From: Entrophospora sp. SA101
Taxonomy: Eukaryota > Glomeromycota > Glomeromycetes > Entrophosporales > Entrophosporaceae
NCBI GenBank assembly: GCA_958430865.1
Contig: CAUDNR010000001.1
Span: 176,322-212,130 of the forward strand
Length of the DNA: 35,809 nt
Direction of reading: 5' to 3'
Shown one piece after another: positions 1 through 9,963 of this stretch (position 1 is the stretch's first letter; each line of letters begins with the position of its first letter). The notes beneath the pieces are model-generated. The model made no database searches, was not told the origin of the DNA, and saw nothing but the letters and a program-made list of their open reading frames with translations. Position numbers and translations under genes: made by a program.

Positions 1-101
1 GATTTGGTATCTGCTAATTTAAAAATGTAAGGAGCAATTTTCTCACCTTGTTCCTTTTTCAAAATACTTCTAATGGTAACTGTAATTCTTGGGTTGACCA
101 T
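1..101 (-). CDS. 5' end of unrecognised gene, runs off the left edge
   Basis: An open minus-strand frame starts at an ATG at 99-101 and continues past base 1, giving 33 codons. It begins MVNPRITV and contains the string KKEQGEKIAPYIFK. The same string occurs in a plus-strand reading frame at 27170-27370, so this is one member of a dispersed family. I do not recognise the family or a domain. The open frame to the window edge makes this copy look intact here, unlike the one near 27.2 kb. Only the N-terminus is visible, so function cannot be stated. Confidence 0.45.
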   Translation of the reverse strand, partial: MVNPRITVTIRSILKKEQGEKIAPYIFKLADTK

Positions 102-638
102 CAATCAAAATTATTTAACAGAACATTATTACCACTGCTGCCAACTATTACCATGAGTACTGGTGTTAATATTACTATTTTAAATTAATATTTTAAGCAA
201 GCATTATTTTTATTATGGGCTTGCCAAATTATAATGTAAATACTCAATAATGATAATGATAAAATTGTATAGAACATTCATCAATAGCAAATATTCTATC
301 ATTATGGGTAAAGCCTGTTTTACTGGAAGAAGTATCAAAAGATCATCATTTCTATACCACAAGGTATTAAATCAAATTAAAAAAAATAATTGAAGATTAT
401 GGGAAATGGTTTGAAGGGTTAGATGGATTTATCCTTTTCCAGTTCTATCTAATCATTGATCTAAAATGAAATCTTTATATATGTATATTTATACTTTTTT
501 TTTGATTAAATAACATTTAAGAAACCATATGAGCATAATCAACCAATGATAAGGTACATCTAAATATGTTGTTACCTACAAAAAAAAATCTTACGTAGTA
601 ATAGGTTATCATTTTACAAAGAAAAATTTGCATTGAAA
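102..638. other. intergenic, no gene seen
   Basis: AT-rich spacer between the divergent partial gene at 1-101 and the SRR1 gene. It probably holds both promoters. No coding frame, repeat or RNA gene could be supported. Confidence 0.5.
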
Positions 639-1935
639 ATGGAAGAAAATAAATTTAAATATAAAAGTTATAATAACAACAAACATAAAAAATTTATTGT
701 TAAACAAAATTCTTTTGAAAAATTAATAAGTTTTATAGAAAATAAAAAGTATTATTTTATTATTTTATATTAAATATGAGAAAAATTTTTTTTTACAAGA
801 CTTGATTTGGTTTGATTGATTTTTTAGAATGATTTTGTTAGAAAGTAATCCTTTTAATGAATTAAAAGGTAAAAGAAAAAAGGAAAACAAATTTATATAT
901 TTTGGATTTAATGTATAATAATATTTATAGCCTTATTATTGTTAATGCTAATATTAACTTATTAGAGAATATTAAAAGAAACCTTTTACATCCAAACCAC
1001 CCAGGATTCATCAATATAATCAGTTATGGAGTTGGATGTATAGAAAAATCAATAGTATCACAATATCAATTTGCTTTGTTATTACTTTTAAAAGATTTAT
1101 TTCAGGTAAAAAAAAATAGATATATTTTCATTTTGGACACAAATAAAAAATATTTATTATTATTTTCAAATTTTCAAGATAATTGGGAAAATATCTTATT
1201 ATGACCCAATTCAATCTGATTTAGATTTAAAAATTATATCATATTATAATGTTGAATCAATAGAAATCAATGAGGCAAGTTTATCTATTAATATTTATCA
1301 ACATATAATATTACACTTTTGTAAAATTACTTATCAATATTATTATGATTAGAAAGCAAAACATTCTATCTCAAATAATACACTTTTCTATATGCCACAT
1401 TGCCCAATTGGTCTATATAATAATGTTATTTCAGCCAATTGGAATAAATCTAAGCTGGAAAAAATTATGATTATTGGAAATAAACTAGATTATTACAATG
1501 AAAGGTATAATGATAATAAATTCAGAATTCATTAATTCAATTATCTTTTATTCAACAAAATAATTGATAAGTAAATTCCTTCCAATTAAGTATGGCAAGT
1601 TCTTTGTTAAAAAAAAAAGCACCATTTGTAAATTTAATATCCTTTTTTTTTAAAAAAACAAAAAATATAATTAAAATCTCTCAATAATATCATTGTTATT
1701 ATTATCATAGTTGTTAATATTCCTTGACCAGTAAAATTACGCATTAACAACTGTTAAAAGCTTTTCTTTTCCAGATTTTTCAAACAATCAAGACATTCCA
1801 TACAATGCATTCAATGATTTGTGTTGTCAATGGTTTCATGTTCAAGGCAATGAAACAATTGATGAAAATTTTTGGAATTTAAATGATGATAACATTCATG
1901 ATGATGGTGATGATGATGACCTTGAAATAATTTAA
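639..1935 (+). CDS. SRR1-like domain protein
   Basis: The SRR1 domain family is known from plant SENSITIVITY TO RED LIGHT REDUCED 1 and yeast Ber1, linked to circadian or cytoskeleton-related roles; the biochemistry is unclear. Seen here: the motif YGVGCIEKSIVSQYQFALLL (exon from 931), then ISYYDP, then the hallmark FYMPHCPIGLYNN...ANW and a C-terminal AFNDLCCQWF, ending in an acidic tail. Phase-consistent exons are 639-748, 931-1105, 1179-1274, 1353-1504 and 1761-1935, giving about 235 aa. The intron at 1275-1352 starts with GCAAGT, a GC-AG intron. The last exon joins in phase only from 1761, not from the nearer CAG at 1774. A further possible exon at 828-868 (reads ESNPFNELK, plausible for the family) breaks the phase by one base, so the N-terminus is uncertain. 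Confidence 0.8.
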
Positions 1936-2054
1936 TAACAACAACTTTAATTATTATGTCAATGATATTAAAAATAATAATTGATATTTTATTTATATTG
2001 ACGGTAGTGATATCAGTAATACTAGTAATTTTTCAATATTATAAAAAAAATTAT

Positions 2055-2578
2055 TCACCAAACTCTACATTCTCTAACCATTAATTCAACTTGTTCTAAT
2101 AAATACTTTCCTCCGATTATTTCTTCTCCTTCTTGTTCATTCATTGATTCTGTACCCTTTTTCATTAATGCAATTCCAACAATTATTGATCTTCCTTCAT
2201 TAGGATTTTCTTGTACTATTGTATTGGCAATTTGTGACGCATATATTTGATATAATGAAGAATATGATCCAAGTAAAAAAATTTCATTTGTTGATATGGT
2301 ATTTGTTGATGACACTCTAAGTGGTGACATCGTGTCTACTGTTACATGAATCTATATATATATATATATAAATATATATAAATTAATTAACTACTATCAT
2401 TAATTAATTAAATTTTTATCCTATTTACCAAACTACCAATTTTTCCATACTGTGTTATCACCACAAAAATCTTATTTCGAAAACCACTAATCAACACTTC
2501 TGTATGTATTCCATCAATTATTTTTGCAGATTGTTTTGTTTGTATGGGAAATGTGGTTTCTTCTTGTGAACTTGTCAT
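2055..2578 (-). CDS. PSMG3: proteasome assembly chaperone 3 (PAC3/PSMG3), copy 1
   Basis: PAC3 pairs with PAC4 to help build the alpha ring of the 20S proteasome. Two exons: 2429-2578 (50 codons, phase 0) and 2055-2351, giving 148 aa. The intron ends at the TAG just before 2351; the ORF-internal ATG at 2330 is not the real start. Recognised from the N-terminal half (GIHTEVLISGF, then IFVVITQYGKIGSL), which matches the PAC3 strand pattern of VTQFGKMGTLV, and from the C-terminal RECRVW, which matches the human RVCQVW ending. It is longer than human PSMG3 (122 aa) because of loops near the Thr-rich middle. The intron carries a TA-dinucleotide run (about 2353-2385). It is divergent from Twinkle, sharing a short promoter. 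An apparently identical second copy lies at 3602-4125. Confidence 0.85.
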
Positions 2579-2762
2579 TTGAAAATTGAATTTTTTTTAG
2601 AAATTATGATGTGCAATAACTAAAATAAAAACTGTAATATTTGTGAAGATCAAAAAATACAATAATAATGACATCATTCATTCATTGATGATTGATTGAC
2701 GCGTAATATTTTTTAACTTTATTAAAAATCATCTTTCTTTACACATTAAAACTAAATTTAAA
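2579..2762. promoter_or_regulatory. bidirectional promoter between PAC3 and Twinkle (copy 1)
   Basis: Only 184 bp separate the two divergent ATGs, so both genes must be driven from this interval. The same sequence is repeated at 4126-4309. No defined factor site is claimed. Confidence 0.55.
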
Positions 2763-3191
2763 ATGTTTAAAAAAGCTAGAACTTTTACAACAAATAAAGG
2801 AACGTATCAGAAAAGATTTTTTTCATCAATACAAATAAATCCATTAAAACAACCACATCATCTAATAAATCAAAAATCAAAACCAAATTTACAAATACCA
2901 AAATTGCTATTATTATTTTTACTCAATAAAGTGGAGCAATACCAACAGCAACAAAAATCAAATAGTAGTAATTTTATCTTTAAAAAGCATTATAATCGAG
3001 AAACTTCAACATATTTCAATGATGCCTACTCAAAATACTATGTTCCACGACCCGAAGAAATTATTGAATTTCTTGTTCACCATCATCAGTATCCAAAAAA
3101 AACAGATAAAGATGATTATCTAAAAGTTAAATGCCCAGTCTGTCGTCCAAAGAGAGAACATTATTATTCCACAAATAATACAATACAATAA
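2763..3191 (+). pseudogene. truncated 5' copy of Twinkle-like helicase
   Basis: Identical in reading to the first part of the Twinkle gene at 4310. It has the same presequence-like N-terminus and runs in frame through the poly-A stretch into the first zinc-ribbon cysteine pair (KCPVCRPKREHYY). It then joins foreign sequence at 3172 and stops at 3189-3191 after a few unrelated residues. It lacks the second cysteine pair, the TOPRIM and the helicase domain, so it cannot be functional. It is useful because it preserves the uninterrupted frame (8 A) that the full-length copy has lost (9 A). Confidence 0.9.
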
Positions 3192-3590
3192 AATAATTGT
3201 AGAAGAATAATTAATGGTGGTAGATCTTTTTGACTTCTTTATACTGAGATATTTTAATTATTGATGATAAAACGATATTTTCAAAACTATGAGCATCCAC
3301 ATTATTACTAGTCTGAACATTCATACAATTAATATTATTACTAGTTTGAAAATTCACTATTATTACGTGAACGTTCATACTATTGTTAGGTTGAAGATGT
3401 TTGAAAGATTGATCATATCACCTATTTTCAACCTCTTTAGATATAAGCGAGTATGAAATCTCGTGTTGAGCCATCTGTTAATAATGAAAGATTTGACTTC
3501 TTCTTCATCTTCATTCATAATAACTATTTCCAAGATGATCAATTTTCTCGAGCGGTCCGTCAACGTCATCTTTTCTTTCAAAATATTATA
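3172..3590. repeat. insert copied from 8194-8610, between the two PAC3/Twinkle blocks
   Basis: The sequence from ACAAATAATACAATAC to CTTTCAAAATATT matches 8194-8612 at a constant offset of 5022, in the same orientation. It carries the last about 80 bases of the gene at 8533-9096 plus its 3' flank. Its minus-strand ORF (3375-3608) is only a shadow of that gene's tail. The junctions show short shared bases: CA at the left, AATATT at the right. Confidence 0.9.
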
Positions 3591-4719
3591 AAAAAAATTA
3601 TTCACCAAACTCTACATTCTCTAACCATTAATTCAACTTGTTCTAATAAATACTTTCCTCCGATTATTTCTTCTCCTTCTTGTTCATTCATTGATTCTGT
3701 ACCCTTTTTCATTAATGCAATTCCAACAATTATTGATCTTCCTTCATTAGGATTTTCTTGTACTATTGTATTGGCAATTTGTGACGCATATATTTGATAT
3801 AATGAAGAATATGATCCAAGTAAAAAAATTTCATTTGTTGATATGGTATTTGTTGATGACACTCTAAGTGGTGACATCGTGTCTACTGTTACATGAATCT
3901 ATATATATATATATATAAATATATATAAATTAATTAACTACTATCATTAATTAATTAAATTTTTATCCTATTTACCAAACTACCAATTTTTCCATACTGT
4001 GTTATCACCACAAAAATCTTATTTCGAAAACCACTAATCAACACTTCTGTATGTATTCCATCAATTATTTTTGCAGATTGTTTTGTTTGTATGGGAAATG
4101 TGGTTTCTTCTTGTGAACTTGTCATTTGAAAATTGAATTTTTTTTAGAAATTATGATGTGCAATAACTAAAATAAAAACTGTAATATTTGTGAAGATCAA
4201 AAAATACAATAATAATGACATCATTCATTCATTGATGATTGATTGACGCGTAATATTTTTTAACTTTATTAAAAATCATCTTTCTTTACACATTAAAACT
4301 AAATTTAAAATGTTTAAAAAAGCTAGAACTTTTACAACAAATAAAGGAACGTATCAGAAAAGATTTTTTTCATCAATACAAATAAATCCATTAAAACAAC
4401 CACATCATCTAATAAATCAAAAATCAAAACCAAATTTACAAATACCAAAATTGCTATTATTATTTTTACTCAATAAAGTGGAGCAATACCAACAGCAACA
4501 AAAATCAAATAGTAGTAATTTTATCTTTAAAAAGCATTATAATCGAGAAACTTCAACATATTTCAATGATGCCTACTCAAAATACTATGTTCCACGACCC
4601 GAAGAAATTATTGAATTTCTTGTTCACCATCATCAGTATCCAAAAAAAAACAGATAAAGATGATTATCTAAAAGTTAAATGCCCAGTCTGTCGTCCAAAG
4701 AGAGAACATTATTATTCCA
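3583..4719. repeat. tandem duplication, copy 2 (PAC3 + 5' Twinkle)
   Basis: Second copy of 2036-3171. Here the Twinkle part continues into the full gene. It differs by one additional A in the run at about 4642-4650. Confidence 0.9.
3602..4125 (-). CDS. PSMG3: proteasome assembly chaperone 3 (PAC3/PSMG3), copy 2
   Basis: Same two-exon structure as copy 1 shifted by 1547: exons 3976-4125 and 3602-3898, 148 aa, with no coding difference seen. Both copies keep start, splice sites and stop, so the organism may carry two active PAC3 genes, or the assembly holds the locus twice. The downstream flank (3' side, below 3602) is the 8.2-8.6-kb-derived insert, so the two copies should have different 3' untranslated regions. 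Because the duplicated block includes the shared promoter, both copies are expected to start from the same regulatory sequence. Confidence 0.85.
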
Positions 4720-6847
4720 TGATGATTAACATAAAAAATGGGACTTTTGATTGTCCATCTTGTTCAGTAAAGGGTGCTTGGAATGACTATCTGCAGATGC
4801 TAAATAAAACTGAATTGTATAAAATTATTTATTCGATAAAAAATGCATTTGAAGAATTAAGTATTGAATTTACAAAAAAATACAACGATTTAGTAAACTA
4901 TAAAAATGAATTAATGAATCATTCACAAGTTATCGCTAATATTTTAGACAAATTTAAAATTACTTATGATACATTAAGAGATTATGAAGTTGGTGTGGCA
5001 AGATACATCAATAACAATCCTACAGTTCCAAACATTCCTCAAAGTTGGTTGAAGAATCCCTCGGATCTAAGATATGGTGAATTATGTATAACATTTCCAA
5101 GAATTGCACCTTCTTTTAATGACTTAAAATATTGCACAGAATTAAAAACATCTATAGCAAGAATTAAAGCCTGTTCAATAAATAGGGATTTTGAATTAGT
5201 GGCATACGACCCACCATCATTTCAGGCAGGTCTTTTTGGTTATCACTTGGCATCATTAGAGACTGAAACGATCATTTTAGCTGGAAATGAATTTGATGCA
5301 ATGGCAGCATACCAGGAAACAAAAATACCTGCCTTTTGTCTACCTACTGAAAATAGCCAATTACACCTTCAAATTCTTCCTCTGTTACATAGGTTTTCTA
5401 AAATTTATGTTTGGTTGGATGATGATGTTATTGGTCAAGACATGTCAGAAATGTTTGTCAAGAAGTTGGGGATTGAGCGTTGTTTAATAGTGAATACACG
5501 TTGTGGCAGTTTAGATGGACCTCTTAATGCTAGTCAAGCATTAATAATGGGAAGAAATCTGATTCAAATACTTTCTAATTCTAAACCATTACCACATGAA
5601 CAAATTATTAATTTTGATCATATTAAAGATGGAGTATATAGAGAAATCATTAATCCAGACCAAGTTCGTGGTGTCATGTCTAACGATCTTCCTGCATTAA
5701 ACAAAACACTTAAAGGACATCGTCCAGGTGAAATGACCATTTTTAGCGGTGGGACTGGCACAGGGAAAACCACCGTTTTAAGTCAACTTTCTTTAGATTA
5801 TTGTATATCAGGTGTTAGTACATTATGGGGAAGTTTTGAAATTCCAAATGTAAGATTGGCAAAAAAAATGTTGCAACAATTTGCTGAAAAAGATTTATCA
5901 CAACACCCTGAAGAATTTTCTGAATGGGCTGCAAAATTTCAACAGGCAAAGTGGTTCTGAAATATATTTATATTTATTTATTTATCTATTTATATATTAA
6001 ATTAATCATTGTCTATTTTCATTATCACAAATGCTAGCTTCCGATGTATTTTCTAAAATTTTTTGGAAGTACAGAAATTGATACAGTCATTGAAGCAATG
6101 AATCATGCAACGTTTGCTTATGACGTTCGACATATAATCATAGATAATTTACAATTTATGACATCAGATTTATGTAGATTCAATGACAGGTGGGAATATC
6201 ATGATCGTACCATATCAAAATTTCGTAGCTTTGCAACCGAGAAAAATGTTCATATCACATTGGTGGTGCATCCACGAAAAGATAGCAGGGATTTGTTAGA
6301 TATTAATTCAATATTTGGATCTGCTAAAGTATCACAGGAAGCAGATAATATTGTTATCCTTCAAAAAATAGCAAAAGATGAGGGCGAATTTAGATATTTG
6401 GATATTAGGAAAAATAGGTAATCATTGGAAAAAAAAATTTGAAATCAATAATTAATAATAAATTTTTATTATTATTATAGATTTGATGGTACATTAGCAT
6501 CTATACCTATCGAATTTGTACCAGAAACTCTGAAGGTACACTTATTAATTAAATTCTATTACCATAATCACAACGTTAATGCTAATGTTCTCTTACTAAT
6601 AATAGATTAGACAAATAGATGATCATTTTAATCCTAATTCGCGAGGAAAACCACGTTGTAAGTAAAAGCTAAAAAAATTAGTTAACATCATTATCATTAT
6701 AATTTATTTAACCAACCATTTTATATTATGTACATGTATATTGAATTAATATGCACAGCACCTTACAAATCTAGACCAGTAAGAAAAGATCCATTTGCAT
6801 ACACTATAAAAGATGTAGATATGATCCCATTAGAGGGGACAATTTAG
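4310..6847 (+). CDS. Twinkle-like mitochondrial DNA primase-helicase, with a one-base frame break
   Basis: T7 gp4/Twinkle-type hexameric helicase of mitochondrial DNA replication. Exons 4310-5945, 6038-6417, 6481-6535, 6606-6657 and 6759-6847 give about 736 aa once the extra A near 4642-4650 is discounted. N-terminus is basic with RKRFFSS-like residues, fitting a mitochondrial presequence. Zinc ribbon: CPVC (about aa 124) and CPSC (about aa 147). TOPRIM: LAGNEFDAMAAY and VWLDDDVIGQD. RecA-like core: Walker A GGTGTGKTT (about aa 482), HIIIDNLQFM as Walker B, then VVHPRKD, GSAKVSQEADNIVIL and KNRFDGT. Intron 1 (5946-6037) is a GC-AG intron: joining FQQ to LPMYFLKFFG restores the family pattern, whereas reading through stops at once. 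As written the start frame ends at 4657 because of the 9-A run. This is a real frameshift or a homopolymer error. Confidence 0.88.
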
Positions 6848-7824
6848 TTTATTAAAAAAAATATCAAGAAAATCTCCGTGCAATAATAATATGTAAATTA
6901 ATTATATGTATACATTAATATTATATTCTTTTAACAAGTAGAAAGGTGATTGACTAGAGTTAAGTTAGCCAATGGCAGATTGTGTGAAAATATCTGGCTG
7001 CCTGTTTTCATTTAAGTTGCAATGAAATGAATATTCATGATATCTCTATTCCAGGCCGTGTCACAATTTTTGCATTTGAGCGCAAAATGCAGAGGATGTT
7101 AAGCCTTTCATCAATCTTTTCTTGCATGTCACCATGTTACACTTCAAGCAAACTTTGGAGGCTCTAAACTTCAAAATTACAAGATGGCCAAGGCGTTCCA
7201 GATAGCAAAGTTCTTTATAAGGATTCTACACACACTTGCCTATTTTCCTTTCATGCAAACATTAAACATTGCGACGATTATTCTTTTGTTTGGATCATAG
7301 TTGTTTGGTGATACAGGTCTCCATTTTTTGGCTGGTGGCAATTTCATCAAAGGTGGTAGTTGCATTGGAAGTAGTGACAGTAATTGCGTTGGTTATAATG
7401 AGCATTGGGGATAATGATAATGATGGTGATTGTGATTGTATTAGTTATAAAGGATTATATCATTGGTTGTAATAGTGACTGGTGGCGATGATGGTATATA
7501 TTTTTTACCTTTTATTTTAAATTTTGATTTCCTTCACCATTCGTCATAAAATTGGTCAAAGTAATATAGTTTTGGAGAATGTAGTGGATATAATTGTCAA
7601 GCAATACAACTTTAGATAGGAGTCCGTTTCTTTTCAAAATAATTCTGTAATATAGTAATTGTATAAACTTTTATTGTGTGACAGATTTTCAAGAATATTG
7701 ACTGGTTGTTGAGTTCTATTCCTTTTAGTACAATTTAATGTACTCACATGATAAGCATTTTTGATTTTACTCGAGAATTTATTGTTTTTCCTTATAAAGT
7801 TAATTTTGTTTTCTATAAACAGAT
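6848..7824. other. intergenic, no convincing gene
   Basis: About 1 kb after Twinkle. It is somewhat less AT-rich around 6950-7300 and 7270-7490, where a 67-codon plus frame (7269-7472) exists but has valine/isoleucine-rich, low-complexity content and no family resemblance. I see nothing definite. Confidence 0.4.
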
Positions 7825-7920
7825 ATGGATGCAAAACTGGTTAAGAAATTAAACGACTTAGTATTAGGTGACTTACACGACTTGAACGACTTGGATGACA
7901 AAAAACACTTCAAAAATTAA
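7825..7920 (+). CDS. possible 31-aa ORF with Asp-Leu repeats
   Basis: ATG at 7825, stop at 7918-7920. The peptide reads MDAKLVKKLNDLVLG followed by repeats of the type DLHDLNDLDD, reflecting a short DNA repeat based on GACTT. It could be a tiny gene, a fragment of a repeat-rich gene, or chance. No family recognised. Confidence 0.2.
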   Translation: MDAKLVKKLNDLVLGDLHDLNDLDDKKHFKN

Positions 7921-8112
7921 ATTAACACCAACGTTATTTTTGATACCTATAATAAATAATCAGATCCAATAATAACATATTTTAATTATATTTAATTTGT
8001 TGATCTTAATCTATTCCCTGTTGGTGCCATTAATAGACATAAAAAGAAATAAATCAAAGGTTATAATAACCTTTTATTGATTGAAACTCACTATTCAAAT
8101 TCTTGTTGTTAC

Positions 8113-8114
<2 letters not shown>

Positions 8115-8156
<42 letters not shown>
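8115..8156. repeat. TTA trinucleotide microsatellite
   Basis: About 14 uninterrupted TTA units in the gap before the minus-strand gene at 8533-9096. Expected to be length-variable. Confidence 0.9.
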
Positions 8157-8157
<1 letters not shown>

Positions 8158-8532
8158 AAATAAAGGTTAATCCTTTAATAAAATACATTATGGCAAATAA
8201 TACAATACAATAAAATAATTGTAGAAGAATAATTAATGGTGGTAGATCTTTTTGACTTCTTTATACTGAGATATTTTAATTATTGATGATAAAACGATAT
8301 TTTCAAAACTATGAGCATCCACATTATTACTAGTCTGAACATTCATACAATTAATATTATTACTAGTTTGAAAATTCACTATTATTACGTGAACGTTCAT
8401 ACTATTGTTAGGTTGAAGATGTTTGAAAGATTGATCATATCACCTATTTTCAACCTCTTTAGATATAAGCGAGTATGAAATCTCGTGTTGAGCCATCTGT
8501 TAATAATGAAAGATTTGACTTCTTCTTCATCT

Positions 8533-9096
8533 TCATTCATAATAACTATTTCCAAGATGATCAATTTTCTCGAGCGGTCCGTCAACGTCATCTTTTCTTT
8601 CAAAATATTCTAAAGTATCTTCAATTATATCCAAATATTGAGGATTAATGTTGATTCCACTTTTAAAGCCACATATTAATTCATCATATTCAATCATATC
8701 CCAAGATTCAGTCGGAATATTGAGCCCTCCGTTAAAGTAATTTGCTTTTTCAGGAGATTCAAAAGCATGTTCGACTATATCCAAAGATTCAGAATTATCA
8801 TTTTTCGTGTTGACTTCACTGTCAAAGTCTTTTATTAATTCACCATTATTTTCATGATTTACTTCTTTACTATGTCCAATCATATCCAAAAATTCAGAAT
8901 TATCATTTGTCGTGTTGATTTCACTGTCAAAATCTTTTAATTCATCATTTTTTTCATGATTTACTCCTTCGCCATGTTCACTCGTATCCAAAGATTCAGA
9001 ACCATAATTTTGGCATACCTTTTTTGACACAAACTTGCCTTCTGCATTTCTTGTTTGATTTTTGGCTCTCTTTTTTCTTTTTGAAATTGGTGGCAT
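8533..9096 (-). CDS. hypothetical protein with basic N-terminus and acidic ~34-aa repeats
   Basis: Single-exon 187-aa frame. The first about 30 residues are very basic (MPPISKRKKRAKNQ), which could serve as a nuclear localisation or nucleic-acid-binding tail. The rest is acidic and built of imperfect repeats of about 34 residues. Each starts SE(S/F)LD and passes through VNHE(K/N)N and DFDSE(I/V)NT(T/K)NDN; two full units and a decayed third are seen. No enzyme motif. Proteins with similar basic starts are common as orphan families in mycorrhizal fungal genomes (general impression, not a match I can prove). Its 3' end and flank were copied into 3172-3590. Confidence 0.55.
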   Translation of the reverse strand: MPPISKRKKRAKNQTRNAEGKFVSKKVCQNYGSESLDTSEHGEGVNHEKNDELKDFDSEINTTNDNSEFLDMIGHSKEVNHENNGELIKDFDSEVNTKNDNSESLDIVEHAFESPEKANYFNGGLNIPTESWDMIEYDELICGFKSGININPQYLDIIEDTLEYFERKDDVDGPLEKIDHLGNSYYE

Positions 9097-9210
9097 TTTT
9101 TCTTTTTTTTTTTTTTTATATACAACAATAAATTAATGATTGATCGTCATTGAAATATTTTATATAGTAAAATTGACTATTATTATTATACCTCCATAAA
9201 TTTGCTCACA

Positions 9211-9427
9211 GTCGAGCAATCAAAAAAATAAGCTGTAGCTATGAAAGAGGAAGCCATAATCTATCATTATTACGGTTTATTTTTTTTGCATAGCAAAAAT
9301 TGGGGAACTAGATACATTAAAATGTATCTAGTCATCCAAATTTTATCACTATTACGGTTTATTTTTTTTGTATAATGGGTTAGAACTTCCTATCTCAAAC
9401 TTACGGTTTATTCTTTGATTGCTAGAC
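9211..9427. mobile_element. MITE-like element with ~22-bp imperfect terminal inverted repeats
   Basis: Left end GTCGAGCAATCAAAAAAATA and right end (reverse complement) GTCTAGCAATCAAAGAATAA match apart from a few differences. Inside are two direct repeats of TATTACGGTTTATTTTTTTT and a near-perfect 12-bp-arm hairpin at 9307-9332. No coding capacity. Target-site duplication not clear. Confidence 0.5.
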
Positions 9428-9719
9428 TATGCGTAAGTTTTTTTAGGCAATGTCATAAGTTCACAGGTGACTTTAAAGCCAAGTTAAATTCAATTGCGCC
9501 GACACAAATTTAATTATTTAGTCGCACAACTGAAATGTTATTATTATATATAAAAAAAAACCCCAAAAAAAATTTTTTTAAATCCTCTAATAAATAAATT
9601 AATTCGTGATACGTGATAGAATTTGGCGCAAATTTTCGCAGATCACTAATTGAAATTTTCCACTTCATATTAATATTATTGTTGTATATACGTGAAAATG
9701 AAATTATGTGAATTCGCAA

Positions 9720-9784
9720 TTCACATATGTGAAATTCAAATTTACATGTGTGAAATCCAAATTTACATGTGTGAAATCCAAATT
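9720..9784. repeat. 22-bp tandem repeat, three units
   Basis: Units of the form TTTACATGTGTGAAATCCAAA: two nearly perfect and one more diverged (TTCACATATGTGAAATTCAAA). They abut the inverted-repeat element that follows. Confidence 0.75.
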
Positions 9785-9812
9785 AGCCAATCAGAATTTC
9801 ACCTCACTCCAT

Positions 9813-9963
9813 AATTATCATGTAGTTATCCACAAAAAATATCCGCAATCGCCAAATCGATTTCTAAATAAGGATAACACGCACCCAACCCACCGATAAA
9901 ATTGGATATTTTCATGATGCTGCGTAAAATTGCGGATATTTATGCAGATAACTACACGATTAT
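9813..9963. mobile_element. inverted-repeat (MITE-like) element with ~35-bp arms
   Basis: The left arm at 9813-9849 (ATGTAGTTATCCACA...ATATCCGCAAT) is the reverse complement of the right arm at 9929-9963 with about five mismatches. The centre of about 80 bp is non-coding. Size and structure fit a non-autonomous DNA transposon or a fold-back element. Confidence 0.55.

Larger units (their letters stand above)
2036..3171. repeat. tandem duplication, copy 1 (PAC3 + 5' Twinkle)
   Basis: This block matches 3583-4719 at a constant offset of 1547 with no difference noticed by eye until one extra A in copy 2 (8 A at 3096-3103, 9 A in the second copy). It contains the whole PAC3 gene, the shared promoter and the first codons of the Twinkle gene. 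It stops abruptly inside the Twinkle zinc-ribbon exon. Confidence 0.9.

Noticed and set aside
3375..3608. 77-aa minus frame, and its partner at 8397-8603
   Set aside because: Both are other-frame readings of the 3' part and flank of the gene at 8533-9096; one lies in the copied insert.
4566..5960. Twinkle starting at the internal ATG 4566
   Set aside because: The first residues from this ATG are an out-of-frame reading of the upstream exon; the truncated copy shows the true frame comes from the ATG at 4310.
7269..7472. 67-aa plus frame
   Set aside because: Valine/isoleucine runs followed by Asp-Asn repeats, with no family resemblance; probably chance.
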